Counted from the first letter of the stretch, positions 8,536 through 16,015 are shown. The stretch is 34,531 nt of DNA from Candidatus Aminicenantota bacterium (GCA_027067555.1 JAMOVU010000106.1:1-34531); one strand, 5' to 3'. The notes: generated from the sequence alone by a model not told the origin. Numbers and translations are program-made.

Positions 8536-8550
8536 AAAAGGAGGTGTCAT

Positions 8551-9042
8551 ATGGAAAAATTTATCAAGGATTATTTTAATCAAATCAAAATCGGGGATGA
8601 TGAAAAGTTTGAGGGCTTTCAAGTGTTTCCTCTTTTTTCTGATATTGATTATGAGGTGGAATATCTTATGATGAGAGAGGCTCTTGATCAGGGGCTTTTA
8701 ATAATAGAGGAGGTATCATCTTCAGGTGATGTTAACAAACTTACTGCCACAAACAAATCCGATTTGCCGATTCTTCTTTTGGGAGGAGAGGAGCTTGAAG
8801 GAGCAAAGCAGAACAGGATTTTGAATGTGTCAATCCTTCTTCCTCCCAATAAAAGGTCAGTGATTCCCGTAAACTGCGTTGAAGCGGGTAGATGGTCTTA
8901 CAGAAAAAAGGATTTTAAATCCTCTGAAAATTTTGCAAATTTTAAATTAATTTCAGGTATACTTGAAAAAATTCAATTTTTACGGAATATTTACTTTATC
9001 TTAACAAACCTTTTGGGCTATTTTCACTCGGATTATTTTTGA
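8551..9042 (+). CDS. ARPP-1 (DUF6569)-like protein, shortened at C-terminus
   Basis: The 163-residue product starts with a strong GGAGGTG binding site. Residues 1-125 look like the N-terminal half of ARPP-1/DUF6569 proteins: the phrase EALDQGLLIIEEV, then LLLGGEELEGAKQNRILN, then IPVNCVEAGRWSYR. Family members are usually clearly longer. Here family-like sequence fades after about residue 140, and the last 22 residues (around FLRNIYFILTNLLGYF) are hydrophobic and unlike the family as I know it. The gene has therefore probably lost its 3' half by deletion and may be nonfunctional. The biochemical role of the family is not established. Confidence 0.7.
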   Translation: MEKFIKDYFNQIKIGDDEKFEGFQVFPLFSDIDYEVEYLMMREALDQGLLIIEEVSSSGDVNKLTATNKSDLPILLLGGEELEGAKQNRILNVSILLPPNKRSVIPVNCVEAGRWSYRKKDFKSSENFANFKLISGILEKIQFLRNIYFILTNLLGYFHSDYF

Positions 9043-9079
9043 CGAAAATGGAAATCTTTCCTCTTAATTAAAATTCTGT

Positions 9080-9085
9080 TATAAT
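9080..9085 (+). promoter_or_regulatory. -10 box TATAAT for leaderless HicB-like gene
   Basis: A consensus TATAAT ends six bases before the ATG at 9092, so transcription should begin at the start codon. The -35 region (about 9057-9062, TTTCCT) is weak. Confidence 0.6.
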
Positions 9086-9091
9086 TTTTTT

Positions 9092-9253
9092 ATGAAAAGA
9101 TTTATTGCCTATATAGAAAAAGATACGGAGACAGGACTTTATGTGGGAGTAATACCTTCCGTCCCCGGAGCTCACACGCAGGGAGAGACATTGGAAGAAC
9201 TTATGAAAAATCTAAAAGAGGTTCTTTCTCTTTGTATTGAGGTTCTTTTGTAA
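9092..9253 (+). CDS. HicB-like (UPF0150) antitoxin-family protein, no HicA neighbour
   Basis: This 53-codon gene reads MKRFIAYIEKD...GLYVGVIPSVPGAHTQGETLEELMKNLKEVL, the classic HicB-like fold: a beta-hairpin, the P-x-x-P/C-G-A/C-x-T/S-x-G core, then an alpha-helix. HicB proteins normally neutralise the mRNA-cleaving toxin HicA encoded beside them. No HicA-like frame lies on either side here, and the protein lacks the C-terminal DNA-binding extension of longer HicB forms. It may act with a distant partner, be a remnant, or have another role, as many solitary UPF0150 proteins do. There is no ribosome binding site; the -10 box sits six bases before the ATG. Confidence 0.8.
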   Translation: MKRFIAYIEKDTETGLYVGVIPSVPGAHTQGETLEELMKNLKEVLSLCIEVLL

Positions 9254-9298
9254 ACCATTTTTGGACTCATAAATATTTAAGAGCAAAGTTATATTAAA

Positions 9299-9317
9299 TT
9301 ATCTTATCTTATCTTAT
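9299..9317. repeat. Short tandem repeat of TTATC
   Basis: Three full copies and one partial copy of TTATC run in tandem between the HicB-like gene and the convergent XRE regulator. It is too short to assign a role, though such tracts can vary in length by slippage. Confidence 0.7.
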
Positions 9318-9331
9318 ATTTATAAGAAACT

Positions 9332-9646
9332 TCACTGCATCTCAACGATTTTTCTTATAATTTCTTTTTTAAGAACTCTAAACTCTTTGTCAAGTATTTT
9401 TTTTATTGCCTTTATTGAATCATCCTTTGATAATTTGTTCTCATCCAAAAAGAGAGCGGCAGGAGAGATCTCAAGCTCCTCTGCAATCCTCTCTATCAAA
9501 TCAGCAGAAACAAACCTTTTACCGATTTCTATACTGCTCAGATGATTCTGGGATATGTTAAGTTTTTCGGCAAGCTCTTCCTGACTCAACCCCATCTCCT
9601 TTCTATATTTTTTCAAATTCTTACCGAAAAGTTTTTTTATGTTCAT
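9332..9646 (-). CDS. XRE-family helix-turn-helix regulator
   Basis: With ATG at 9646, preceded by GAGGA at five bases, the product is 104 residues; a TTG four codons upstream is a weaker start. Residues about 5-60 form a standard XRE/Cro helix-turn-helix domain, with LSQEELAEKLNIS as the recognition region and HLSSIEIGKR following. The C-terminal third is charged and helical and may serve dimerisation. It diverges from the GTPase gene, with a 339-base interval between the first codons that contains an operator-like palindrome. It probably represses its own gene and perhaps the divergent promoter. Confidence 0.9.
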   Translation of the reverse strand: MNIKKLFGKNLKKYRKEMGLSQEELAEKLNISQNHLSSIEIGKRFVSADLIERIAEELEISPAALFLDENKLSKDDSIKAIKKILDKEFRVLKKEIIRKIVEMQ

Positions 9647-9689
9647 AATATTCCTCAAAGATAGAATACAAAATAAGAGAAAACAAAGC

Positions 9690-9707
9690 TATCATTTAAA
9701 AGTGATA
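9690..9707. promoter_or_regulatory. Operator-like palindrome TATCA-N8-TGATA
   Basis: TATCATTTA is followed by an almost exact reverse complement, giving an 18-bp palindrome with 7 of 8 pairs matched plus a G-T. Related half-sites TATCAC at 9721-9726 and GTGATA at 9764-9769 lie nearby, the latter overlapping the -10 of the rightward promoter. This arrangement suits binding by the adjacent XRE regulator, which is an inference. Confidence 0.55.
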
Positions 9708-9744
9708 AAAATATACAAAATATCACTATAAGAGATGAAAACTA

Positions 9745-9773
9745 TTGACATTGTAATTATTTTGTGATAATTA
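9745..9773 (+). promoter_or_regulatory. Sigma-70-type promoter toward GTPase gene
   Basis: A perfect TTGACA (9745-9750) is 17 bases from TAATTA (9768-9773); GATAAT at 9766 is an alternative. The predicted transcription start coincides with the ATG at 9780 of a short frame. A GTGATA half-site overlaps the -10 region. Confidence 0.6.
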
Positions 9774-9779
9774 AAATTT

Positions 9780-9851
9780 ATGAGGCTAACAAAAAACTTG
9801 ATGTATAAAGGGAAAAAGGTGGCGGTATGGGAGGAGATAGTAAGGGGATAA
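9780..9851 (+). CDS. Possible leaderless 23-residue leader peptide
   Basis: The ATG lies six bases after the -10 box, at the predicted transcription start. The frame reads MRLTKNLMYKGKKVAVW and ends at TAA 9849-9851. Two further short basic frames overlap in series at 9827-9919 (30 codons, AGGTGG upstream) and 9906-9974 (22 codons), ending 23 bases before the GTPase ATG. They may be translated leader frames or chance. The whole gap from 9647 to 9997 holds nothing else recognisable. Confidence 0.35.
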   Translation: MRLTKNLMYKGKKVAVWEEIVRG

Positions 9852-9997
9852 AAAATAAAAAGCAAAACACATTTAAAAAGTTTTATGATAGAAAAATTAA
9901 GGGTTATGAAAGAAAGTGAACAAGAGGATTTTCTTAGAAAAAGAAAAAAAGGGACTTATAAATTTAATCTTTAAAAATAAAAAGTAGGAGGTGAAAA

Positions 9998-11260
9998 ATG
10001 GCGATTAACAGAAATGATACAAAAAAGTTAATCAATGAAATTGATGAAGTAATTGAAGTAATAATTAAAGAGCCAAAAATTAAGGAATTTGTAAAAAAAA
10101 CAATAATTGGGACTGCAATCAAAGAGATTCAAGAATTAATAGAAGAAAGCAGACCACCTAGAATGTATTTTTTAGGAAGAAGTGGACATGGAAAGTCATC
10201 TTTAATTAATGCACTTGCTAACAAAAAAGTTGCTGACGTCGGTGATATAAAACCAACCACTAAGGAATCAGAAGTTTATACAATAATGTTTGAAGATGTT
10301 TTTTCTACTTGGAGTGTTATAGATTCAAGAGGACTTTTTGAAACCACATCTCCGGAGGGAGGTGAAGGGGAAGATGTTGCTGAGATGATTATTGAGGATA
10401 TAAAGAAACATAGTCCAGATATTGTACTACATGTAATAGCAGCTACAGAAGCAAGGAATTTAAGTAATGATTTCGAATTTTATAAAAAAATCCAACAAAT
10501 TTCAAAAGATAAATGGAATACAGAGGTTCCTACAATAGTTGTTTTGAATAAAGTGGATACTCTCGGAAATCCAAGGGAATGGCCACCAGAAAAATATCCT
10601 AAGAAAGCAGGACAAATAACGGAACTTTTAAATTATATGATTAACGATGTTATAAAACCAATAAGTCATAATTCTTTTAACAAAAATTTTCCAATAAAGG
10701 GCTATATATTAGAGGACAATGTATATGGAGGAATTCTCCCTGTATCAGCCTTGGATAAAGACGAATGGAATATAGAAACACTCTCAGAGTTTATTGGTAA
10801 TTATCTACCCGAGTCAGCTCTTTTAGATTTTTATCAAGCACAAAGAAGAAAAGAACTTCTAAAGAAAATATCATCGGCAATTATTAAAAGATTTGCAGCT
10901 ATATCGGGAGGTATTGGTTTTTCCCCTATTCCTATATCTGATTTAATTATTTTAGTTCCTCTTCAATATTTCATGATTATAATTGTAGGATGGTTGGCGG
11001 GCAGACCTCCTAAAGAAGAAACATTATTTGAATATTTATCTGCAATGGGGATAAATACAGGAGTAGGTTTTGGAGCAAGGTTTTTGGCGCAACAGTTTTC
11101 AAAATTATTTCCGATTGGAGGAGATTTTGTGAGTGGTGCAATAGCATCAACTATTACTTACTCTATAGGAAAATCAGCAGAAGCTTATTTCTTTTCAGGA
11201 GAGAAAAAAAGTTATAAAGAGTTTGTAGAAGAGGCTAAAAAGGAAATAAAGGAAAGTTAA
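9998..11260 (+). CDS. Ribosome/dynamin-like GTPase with DUF697-type membrane domain
   Basis: This 420-residue protein starts after a strong AGGAGGTG site. The G domain is complete: P-loop GRSGHGKSS (60-68), switch threonines in KPTTKE, DSRG (109-112) and NKVD (184-187). After about residue 290 comes a DUF697-like region, with the phrase GFSPIPISDLIILVPLQYF and a second hydrophobic stretch, typical of membrane-associated GTPases such as the YcjF/YcjX-linked group. It probably switches between soluble and membrane-bound states under GTP control; its process is unknown. Codon use, with more ATA and AGA, looks different from flanking genes. Together with the adjacent XRE regulator this suggests acquired DNA. 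Confidence 0.85.
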   Translation: MAINRNDTKKLINEIDEVIEVIIKEPKIKEFVKKTIIGTAIKEIQELIEESRPPRMYFLGRSGHGKSSLINALANKKVADVGDIKPTTKESEVYTIMFEDVFSTWSVIDSRGLFETTSPEGGEGEDVAEMIIEDIKKHSPDIVLHVIAATEARNLSNDFEFYKKIQQISKDKWNTEVPTIVVLNKVDTLGNPREWPPEKYPKKAGQITELLNYMINDVIKPISHNSFNKNFPIKGYILEDNVYGGILPVSALDKDEWNIETLSEFIGNYLPESALLDFYQAQRRKELLKKISSAIIKRFAAISGGIGFSPIPISDLIILVPLQYFMIIIVGWLAGRPPKEETLFEYLSAMGINTGVGFGARFLAQQFSKLFPIGGDFVSGAIASTITYSIGKSAEAYFFSGEKKSYKEFVEEAKKEIKES

Positions 11261-11571
11261 TAAGAGCCTCATATTAATCAGCGAGCTGTTTCCCACCCCG
11301 TAAGTGGCACATTTTACGAATAAGAAACCTTTGAAATTTTTTTAAATTGGAGGCAATAGTAACCTCCATTACGGTAATGGTGATTACTATTATGGAATTT
11401 TTGAAGAATATTTCAAATTATGTGGGGGAGTTGAGAGATTTTGAAATAAAGGTGGGTTATGCTTGGATTGATAAAGGAGGGGGGGGTGAGAATAGAAATA
11501 AGCTGATAGTTGGTTATTAGAAACGTGTCTTTCCCCTTTCTTCCTACAAATTTAAAGTATAAAAGAACATG
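11261..11571. other. Gene-poor stretch with degenerate coding remnants
   Basis: This interval carries no confident gene. A frame at 11392-11520 (+) could encode 42 residues starting MEFLKNISNY and stays open upstream to 11335. A second frame over 11346-11444 also looks protein-like (NLHYGNGDYYYG). Neither has a good ribosome binding site, and I recognise neither. They may be the remains of a gene destroyed next to the GTPase. A large palindrome lies inside, listed separately. Confidence 0.4.
11355..11391. repeat. 37-bp near-perfect palindrome
   Basis: Bases 11355-11372 are the reverse complement of 11374-11391 at 16 of 18 positions, around a single central G at 11373. The inner arms CCATTAC/GTAATGG and the outer arms AATAGTAA/TTACTATT are perfect. 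With no loop it suits a dimer-binding DNA site or a recombination site better than an RNA hairpin. Confidence 0.75.
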
Positions 11572-11598
11572 TTGACTTTAAATTCCTTCTGATATAAG
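11572..11598 (+). promoter_or_regulatory. Probable promoter of O-antigen ligase-like gene
   Basis: TTGACT (11572-11577) is followed 15 bases later by TATAAG (11593-11598). The spacing is short, but the position, about 48 bases before the ATG, is sensible. Confidence 0.4.
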
Positions 11599-11646
11599 CT
11601 ACTTAATGCAGATTATTTTCTCTTGTTCTGTGAAGGAGATGCCTTT

Positions 11647-12810
11647 ATGCTTGAGAGGGTAGAAAATAGCTTGCCCTATTTTGCTATTTTGTATGCTCCG
11701 TTAACCCTTATCTCAATCTCTTTGGCTGAGATTGTTCTTTTCACAGGTATAATTTTATATCTGTTTCTTATCTCAAAGGGAAAGTATAGATTTGAGTATC
11801 CTAAATTTTTTATACCCCTGATTTTTTATGCCGGATTTTCAATTATTTCCTCTTTTTTTTCATACTTACCGCTTAGAAGTCTTTTTTCGCTTAAAGAGCT
11901 TTTTTTATTCCTTGCTGTTCCATTTGTATTTTCTGTTCTTAAAAGTGAAAAGGATAAGATTGAGAAGGTAAATTCCTATTTTTTTTATACTGTTTTACTA
12001 TCTTTTCTCCTGTCTCTTTTTCAATTTGTCTATTTTATTTTAAAAAAATCTCCGTCTCCACGCTCTTTCGGATTTGAAAGCCATTATATGACTCAGGCCG
12101 GGATAATGATGATTCTTGCAATTTACAGTATTACTTATATCCTTGAAAAGGGAAAGGAAAGCGACTATAAAATTTTTGGAATTTTTGCACTTTCAACTTT
12201 AAGCCTTCTCCTTACTCTGACAAGATCAGCATGGCTCGGGCTTATTGTGGCAGGAGCGATTCTTGTTTTTAGAAAAAAGCCCATTCTTATTTTTGCGGGA
12301 ATTTTTGCAATTATCATAGTTTTTCTCATCGCTCCAGCTCCGCTGAAAAATCGCATTCTTTCATTTACAAATATGAAAGATATAACATTTCAGAATAGAA
12401 TTATAATGATTAAGAAGGGAATTAGGATGATAAAGGATAAACCTTTGTGGGGAATAGGGCCGGGGATGGTGAAGTATGCTTATACTGTGCCCCGCTTTAA
12501 GGTTGAGGAAAAAGAGGAGCTGCATTCCCATCTTCACAATAATTTTATTCAGATCTGGGCTGAAAGAGGGGCATTTACTGTTTTAAGCTGGCTGTTTTTT
12601 GTAGCAATTCTATTTTACTCTCTGATAAAATTAAAGCCGGATAGCAAATTTTTCATAATCGCCAGAGAATCTGCAATTTATATTTTTATCGCCTTTCTTA
12701 TTGCGGGAATGTTTGAATTTAATTTTGGAGATTCAGAAGTTTTAATGGTGCTTTTCTGGTTTTTAACAGTACCTTTTTTAGAGGGTGAGACAATAAAGCC
12801 TGATAAATGA
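11647..12810 (+). CDS. O-antigen ligase / polymerase-like membrane protein (WaaL family)
   Basis: The ATG at 11647 follows GAAGGAG and gives 387 residues; an upstream in-frame TTG at 11623 is less likely. About ten hydrophobic helices surround a large loop (about residues 240-305) with TRSAW before it and the motif GIGPGMVKYAY, then HSHLHNNFIQIWAERG. This is the Wzy_C/O-antigen ligase signature, in which the conserved His and Arg contact the lipid-linked glycan. Members join O-antigen to lipid A-core or act on related glycans at the periplasmic face. No other glycan genes are adjacent, so the substrate is unknown. Confidence 0.88.
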   Translation: MLERVENSLPYFAILYAPLTLISISLAEIVLFTGIILYLFLISKGKYRFEYPKFFIPLIFYAGFSIISSFFSYLPLRSLFSLKELFLFLAVPFVFSVLKSEKDKIEKVNSYFFYTVLLSFLLSLFQFVYFILKKSPSPRSFGFESHYMTQAGIMMILAIYSITYILEKGKESDYKIFGIFALSTLSLLLTLTRSAWLGLIVAGAILVFRKKPILIFAGIFAIIIVFLIAPAPLKNRILSFTNMKDITFQNRIIMIKKGIRMIKDKPLWGIGPGMVKYAYTVPRFKVEEKEELHSHLHNNFIQIWAERGAFTVLSWLFFVAILFYSLIKLKPDSKFFIIARESAIYIFIAFLIAGMFEFNFGDSEVLMVLFWFLTVPFLEGETIKPDK

Positions 12811-12867
12811 TGATAAGTATGGTTATGTGAGAATATGTGTTGATATTTTGTAATAAAGTTGATATTT

Positions 12868-12896
12868 TTGACACAAAGCCCTTTCTATGCTATAAT
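12868..12896 (+). promoter_or_regulatory. Perfect-consensus sigma-70 promoter
   Basis: TTGACA (12868-12873) is separated by exactly 17 bases from TATAAT (12891-12896). Transcription should start near 12903-12905, on or beside an ATG at 12905. It drives the large unknown gene at 12964. Confidence 0.85.
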
Positions 12897-12904
12897 ATCC
12901 CACA

Positions 12905-12973
12905 ATGTTTAATTCACCTTCATTAAAATCAAAAAAATATTACCTAAAAAGGGGAAAGAATAGGTGTTTTTAG
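12905..12973 (+). CDS. Possible leaderless 22-residue leader peptide
   Basis: The ATG sits at the predicted start of the strong promoter. The basic frame (MFNSPSLKSKKYY...) ends at TAG 12971-12973, overlapping the GTG start of the next gene by 10 bases. Reading through it would bring ribosomes onto that start. It is short enough to be chance, but the same arrangement recurs at 9780 and 31368. Confidence 0.4.
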   Translation: MFNSPSLKSKKYYLKRGKNRCF

Positions 12974-14688
12974 AAAAAATAATAGAAAAACTTTCAGAGG
13001 AAAAGGCTACAAGGCTGGCTGAAAATCTTTTTATTGAAACGGGAAGAATTGATATTATAAAGAAAAAGCTCTTGAATGCCCTTTCAAGTGAAGCTTTTCT
13101 TGTAAAAAGTGCATCTTCTTTTATCGAGGATTTCAGAGAGCTGATGCGGGAGATGTTTTACAAGGGAGGAAAGGGAGAATTCCCATCTCAATATGCTTCA
13201 TTGGTGGAAGAGGTGGAAAAAAGAGGACTTGCTTATTATATTAACAAAGAGCATACTCAAATTTTAATCCCTTTTGAATTTTACTTTGTACCGGATTTTT
13301 TTTCACCTTCCTATTTTTCTCTTCTTTATGCTTTTCAAAATTATGATGAAAGTGTACTTGGCCTTATAGCTGATTATTTAAATATTGATGATCCTGTAAA
13401 CTCAAAATTAAGCCTTGCGAGAAAAATTTATTATTTTCTAATAAAGTATATAGAGAAGATTCACAGTTCTCTGACACACGAAGAAAAAAAGATGATAGAA
13501 ACAATCTATTATAATAAGGGAGAAACTTTCTGGCACGATATTTTTTCAAATTTCATTGAGGATGAAAGAGGTGAGCATAAAGACAAATATTACATAAAGG
13601 AGCTGTTTTTCAAGGCTGATAAAAGTTCTCCTGTGTTTTCCCTTCTTCTTAAATCAATTTTGATTCCTGTTTCTGACAGAACAAGGTTATTTGTTGAGGA
13701 GTTAACTGTACCATCAGAGTTTGAGCAGGAGATTTTAAGAGAGTACAGGGAAAAGGATAAGAAGATTGTCTGTGATCTTCAGGATCTTTACATTCAGGAT
13801 GATGTGATAAGCATATCAGGGGTGGAGAGGGATTTTAAAAATGATTTCAGAAGATTTGTTTACTATGTTCTTACCCATGATATTAAAGCAACCACTACAA
13901 AGAAGATTTATTTTAAGGACTTGAAAAAAATTCTTGATAATTTTGAATGGGAAGAGGATTATTTTGACCTTTTGTGGAGTTTTCAGAAAGATAACAAAGT
14001 ATTTATTGTGGATGAAGGGACCAAAAATTTCCTGCTTTCCCCGAGGGGTGAAGAATTATTAAGATTGGATGATTTAGGTATTGAAGAAAGGGCTTACAAA
14101 TTCTTTTTAAAACATTCGTGCTGCTCGGCTGATATAAAGAAAATAGTATTAAAAGATCTTGCTAAGAGCTATCCCTGTTATATTGATGTGCGCTATTTTG
14201 TGGAACTTTCCAAAAAGGTTGTTTCAGAACTTTCCCATCTTGTTATAAAGGAAGATTTGAATCTTGATACAACCTTTTTTACAATTTACTATCTTTTATA
14301 TAATCTTGGCTTTGCCCAAAAAATCAATGTTAGAAGAGAGCACTTTAATATTACATCAATAAGATTAAATTCAGAAGGCTACTTTTTTGCAACAGGGGAG
14401 AGAAAGGATTTAAAAGTCCCGATTGAAGAAGAAAAGATAAGCGTGGAAAATGGTTATTTGATACTGGACATTGATAGCAATTTTGATGATTTAAAATTAC
14501 TCTTTGATTCAGCTGAAAAAGTGTCAATAAAAGAGAATATTAGAATAAAGATTAAAGATACGGAGTTTTCCCCTTTAATTGATAAAATTAATGATAAATT
14601 GTTAAAGGAAAAGCTTGAAATACTCAGTCAAAAAAACAGAGTGGTTGAAAGCCCCTCTTTTTCAAATTCATCAGATGCTGTTGAATAA
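12964..14688 (+). CDS. Large protein of unknown function
   Basis: The GTG start at 12964 follows AAAGGGG at a usable distance; the product is 574 residues. It is soluble-looking, highly charged and mostly helical, without signal peptide or membrane segments. I see no Walker, zinc or nuclease motif. The middle (about 280-400) has short segments like winged-helix units, such as FKDLKKIL...FLLSPRGEELLRL. The C-terminal 90 residues alternate beta and alpha in a way vaguely like the Helicase_C_3 domain of XPB-associated proteins, though I would not assign it. It has the strongest promoter of the window and stands alone, convergent with the rhomboid operon. Confidence 0.75.
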   Translation: MFLEKIIEKLSEEKATRLAENLFIETGRIDIIKKKLLNALSSEAFLVKSASSFIEDFRELMREMFYKGGKGEFPSQYASLVEEVEKRGLAYYINKEHTQILIPFEFYFVPDFFSPSYFSLLYAFQNYDESVLGLIADYLNIDDPVNSKLSLARKIYYFLIKYIEKIHSSLTHEEKKMIETIYYNKGETFWHDIFSNFIEDERGEHKDKYYIKELFFKADKSSPVFSLLLKSILIPVSDRTRLFVEELTVPSEFEQEILREYREKDKKIVCDLQDLYIQDDVISISGVERDFKNDFRRFVYYVLTHDIKATTTKKIYFKDLKKILDNFEWEEDYFDLLWSFQKDNKVFIVDEGTKNFLLSPRGEELLRLDDLGIEERAYKFFLKHSCCSADIKKIVLKDLAKSYPCYIDVRYFVELSKKVVSELSHLVIKEDLNLDTTFFTIYYLLYNLGFAQKINVRREHFNITSIRLNSEGYFFATGERKDLKVPIEEEKISVENGYLILDIDSNFDDLKLLFDSAEKVSIKENIRIKIKDTEFSPLIDKINDKLLKEKLEILSQKNRVVESPSFSNSSDAVE

Positions 14689-14712
14689 GATAATTTTCTG
14701 AATCTATAAAAA

Positions 14713-15408
14713 TCAAATTCTCTGAAAAGGAAGCCTTGTCCCTTTTATAAAAATTTTTAATAAAACCACTCCTCCCATAAAACCACCTATATGAGCCCAC
14801 CATGCTATTGCGCTTCCCTCAGCCCCCATGAGAGAAAGTGTCCCGGAAAAGAGTTGAGAAAAGAACCATAGAAATATATAAAAAAAGGCCGGGATATAGA
14901 TAATTATCGGAAATACAAAAAAAATGAAGAGTGTTTTTATTCTTGCTGCTGGAAAGAGTATGGCATAAGCTGCCATAACTCCCGAGATTGCCCCTGATGC
15001 TCCTATTGAAGGTGTTATCGAATTATAATTAAAAATAGAGTGGACAAAACCTGCAATAAGTCCCGCTCCAATGTAAAAAATCAAGTATTTGAAATGTCCG
15101 AGCCTGTCTTCAACATTATCTCCGAAGATATAAAGTGCCCACATATTAAAGATAATATGAAGCCACCCTCCGTGAAGAAACATTGAAGTAAAATAAGTTA
15201 TAAAAGGGGAGGTGAAAAAATCATATTTAATATTAAGAGATGGGAAAAATATCCTTGCGGGAATTATCCCGAATTCATAAATAAATCTTGTTAATTGTTG
15301 CTGAGATAGTGTAATTTCAAAAATAAATACGATTACATTTATTATTATGATTGTATAATTTACAAAAGGAATTGTTTTTGAAGGATTTTCATCGCTTAAT
15401 GGTATCAA
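14713..15408 (-). CDS. Rhomboid-family intramembrane serine protease
   Basis: This 231-residue membrane protein begins at TTG with AAGGTG upstream; the N-terminal phrase MIPLSDENP is typical of bacterial rhomboids and supports that start. The catalytic serine is Ser138 in GASGAISG and the histidine is His206 in HIGGFMGG. The HGGWLHIIFNMW segment supplies the conserved His84 and Asn88. Rhomboids cut transmembrane segments of substrate proteins inside the membrane. It is last in a three-gene minus-strand operon, 12 bases after the DUF4388 gene and downstream of an SPFH gene. That suggests a membrane-domain partner for the protease. Confidence 0.95.
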   Translation of the reverse strand: MIPLSDENPSKTIPFVNYTIIIINVIVFIFEITLSQQQLTRFIYEFGIIPARIFFPSLNIKYDFFTSPFITYFTSMFLHGGWLHIIFNMWALYIFGDNVEDRLGHFKYLIFYIGAGLIAGFVHSIFNYNSITPSIGASGAISGVMAAYAILFPAARIKTLFIFFVFPIIIYIPAFFYIFLWFFSQLFSGTLSLMGAEGSAIAWWAHIGGFMGGVVLLKIFIKGTRLPFQRI

Positions 15409-15420
15409 ATTAGCACCTTT

Positions 15421-15975
15421 TTATTGTGTAGGTGGTTTAAAATCTATTAAATCATTTACCGAGAGCCCATAAAAAAGTTTAGCCACTTCGTATATACTCA
15501 TCCTTGCTTCAAATGCAATTTCTTTAATGCTCTTTTTCCCATCTATTTTTGAAAGAACATACCATTCCTTTGTATTAAGGGTAATTCTTCTCTGGTTTTC
15601 CGGGTCCACCTCTTTAAAGTATGGAATAACTTTTTCGGAAGAGATTTTTTTTCTGATTAACTCCCACTCATCCATAATTCTGACTGCTTCCATTAGAATA
15701 GTTGCGAAAGGTCTCTTTATTGTAATTTTGTCAGCTTTTTGATCCATTTCAAAGGCAAAATCTCCGTCTCTCCAGGAGGCAAGTCTGTAAATTGCACTTT
15801 CTCCTACAAGATTTTCACTTGCTAACTCTGCGTGCACGAGTTTACCATTTTGAAAATAAATGAACCCTGTTTCTCCATCTCTTTCAAGTTTTATCCTACC
15901 CGTTTTCCCCATATTCCCTATAAGCTGAATTATATCAGCCAAACTTATTTCTGCTAATGAACCGCTTAATGCCAT
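15421..15975 (-). CDS. DUF4388 (PATAN-type) protein with winged-helix-like C-terminus
   Basis: This 184-residue protein opens with a DUF4388 domain (about 1-100): LSGSLAEISLADIIQLIGNMGKTGRIKL, then GFIYFQNGKLVHAEL, and GESAIYRLASWRDGDFAFE. Such domains occur in regulatory proteins of signalling and gliding systems. Residues about 125-184 look like the small helical domain often attached, with IDGKKSIKEIAFEA followed by LFYGL. The start has GAAGAGGTG upstream. It lies between the SPFH and rhomboid genes, 40 and 12 bases from them. Its target is unknown. Confidence 0.85.
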   Translation of the reverse strand: MALSGSLAEISLADIIQLIGNMGKTGRIKLERDGETGFIYFQNGKLVHAELASENLVGESAIYRLASWRDGDFAFEMDQKADKITIKRPFATILMEAVRIMDEWELIRKKISSEKVIPYFKEVDPENQRRITLNTKEWYVLSKIDGKKSIKEIAFEARMSIYEVAKLFYGLSVNDLIDFKPPTQ

Positions 15976-16015
15976 CTTTCACCTCTTCCTAATAATATAT
16001 TTCTCCAATCAAAAT

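Noticed and set aside
9299-9317. TTATC repeats as a CRISPR-like array
   Set aside because: The units are five bases, tandem and without spacers.
12964-14688. Assignment as an XPB-associated Helicase_C_3 protein
   Set aside because: Only a vague secondary-structure resemblance at the C-terminus, no signature motif and no XPB-like helicase nearby.
14689-14712. Bidirectional terminator between the convergent unknown gene and rhomboid gene
   Set aside because: The 24-base gap has no stable stem that I could find.
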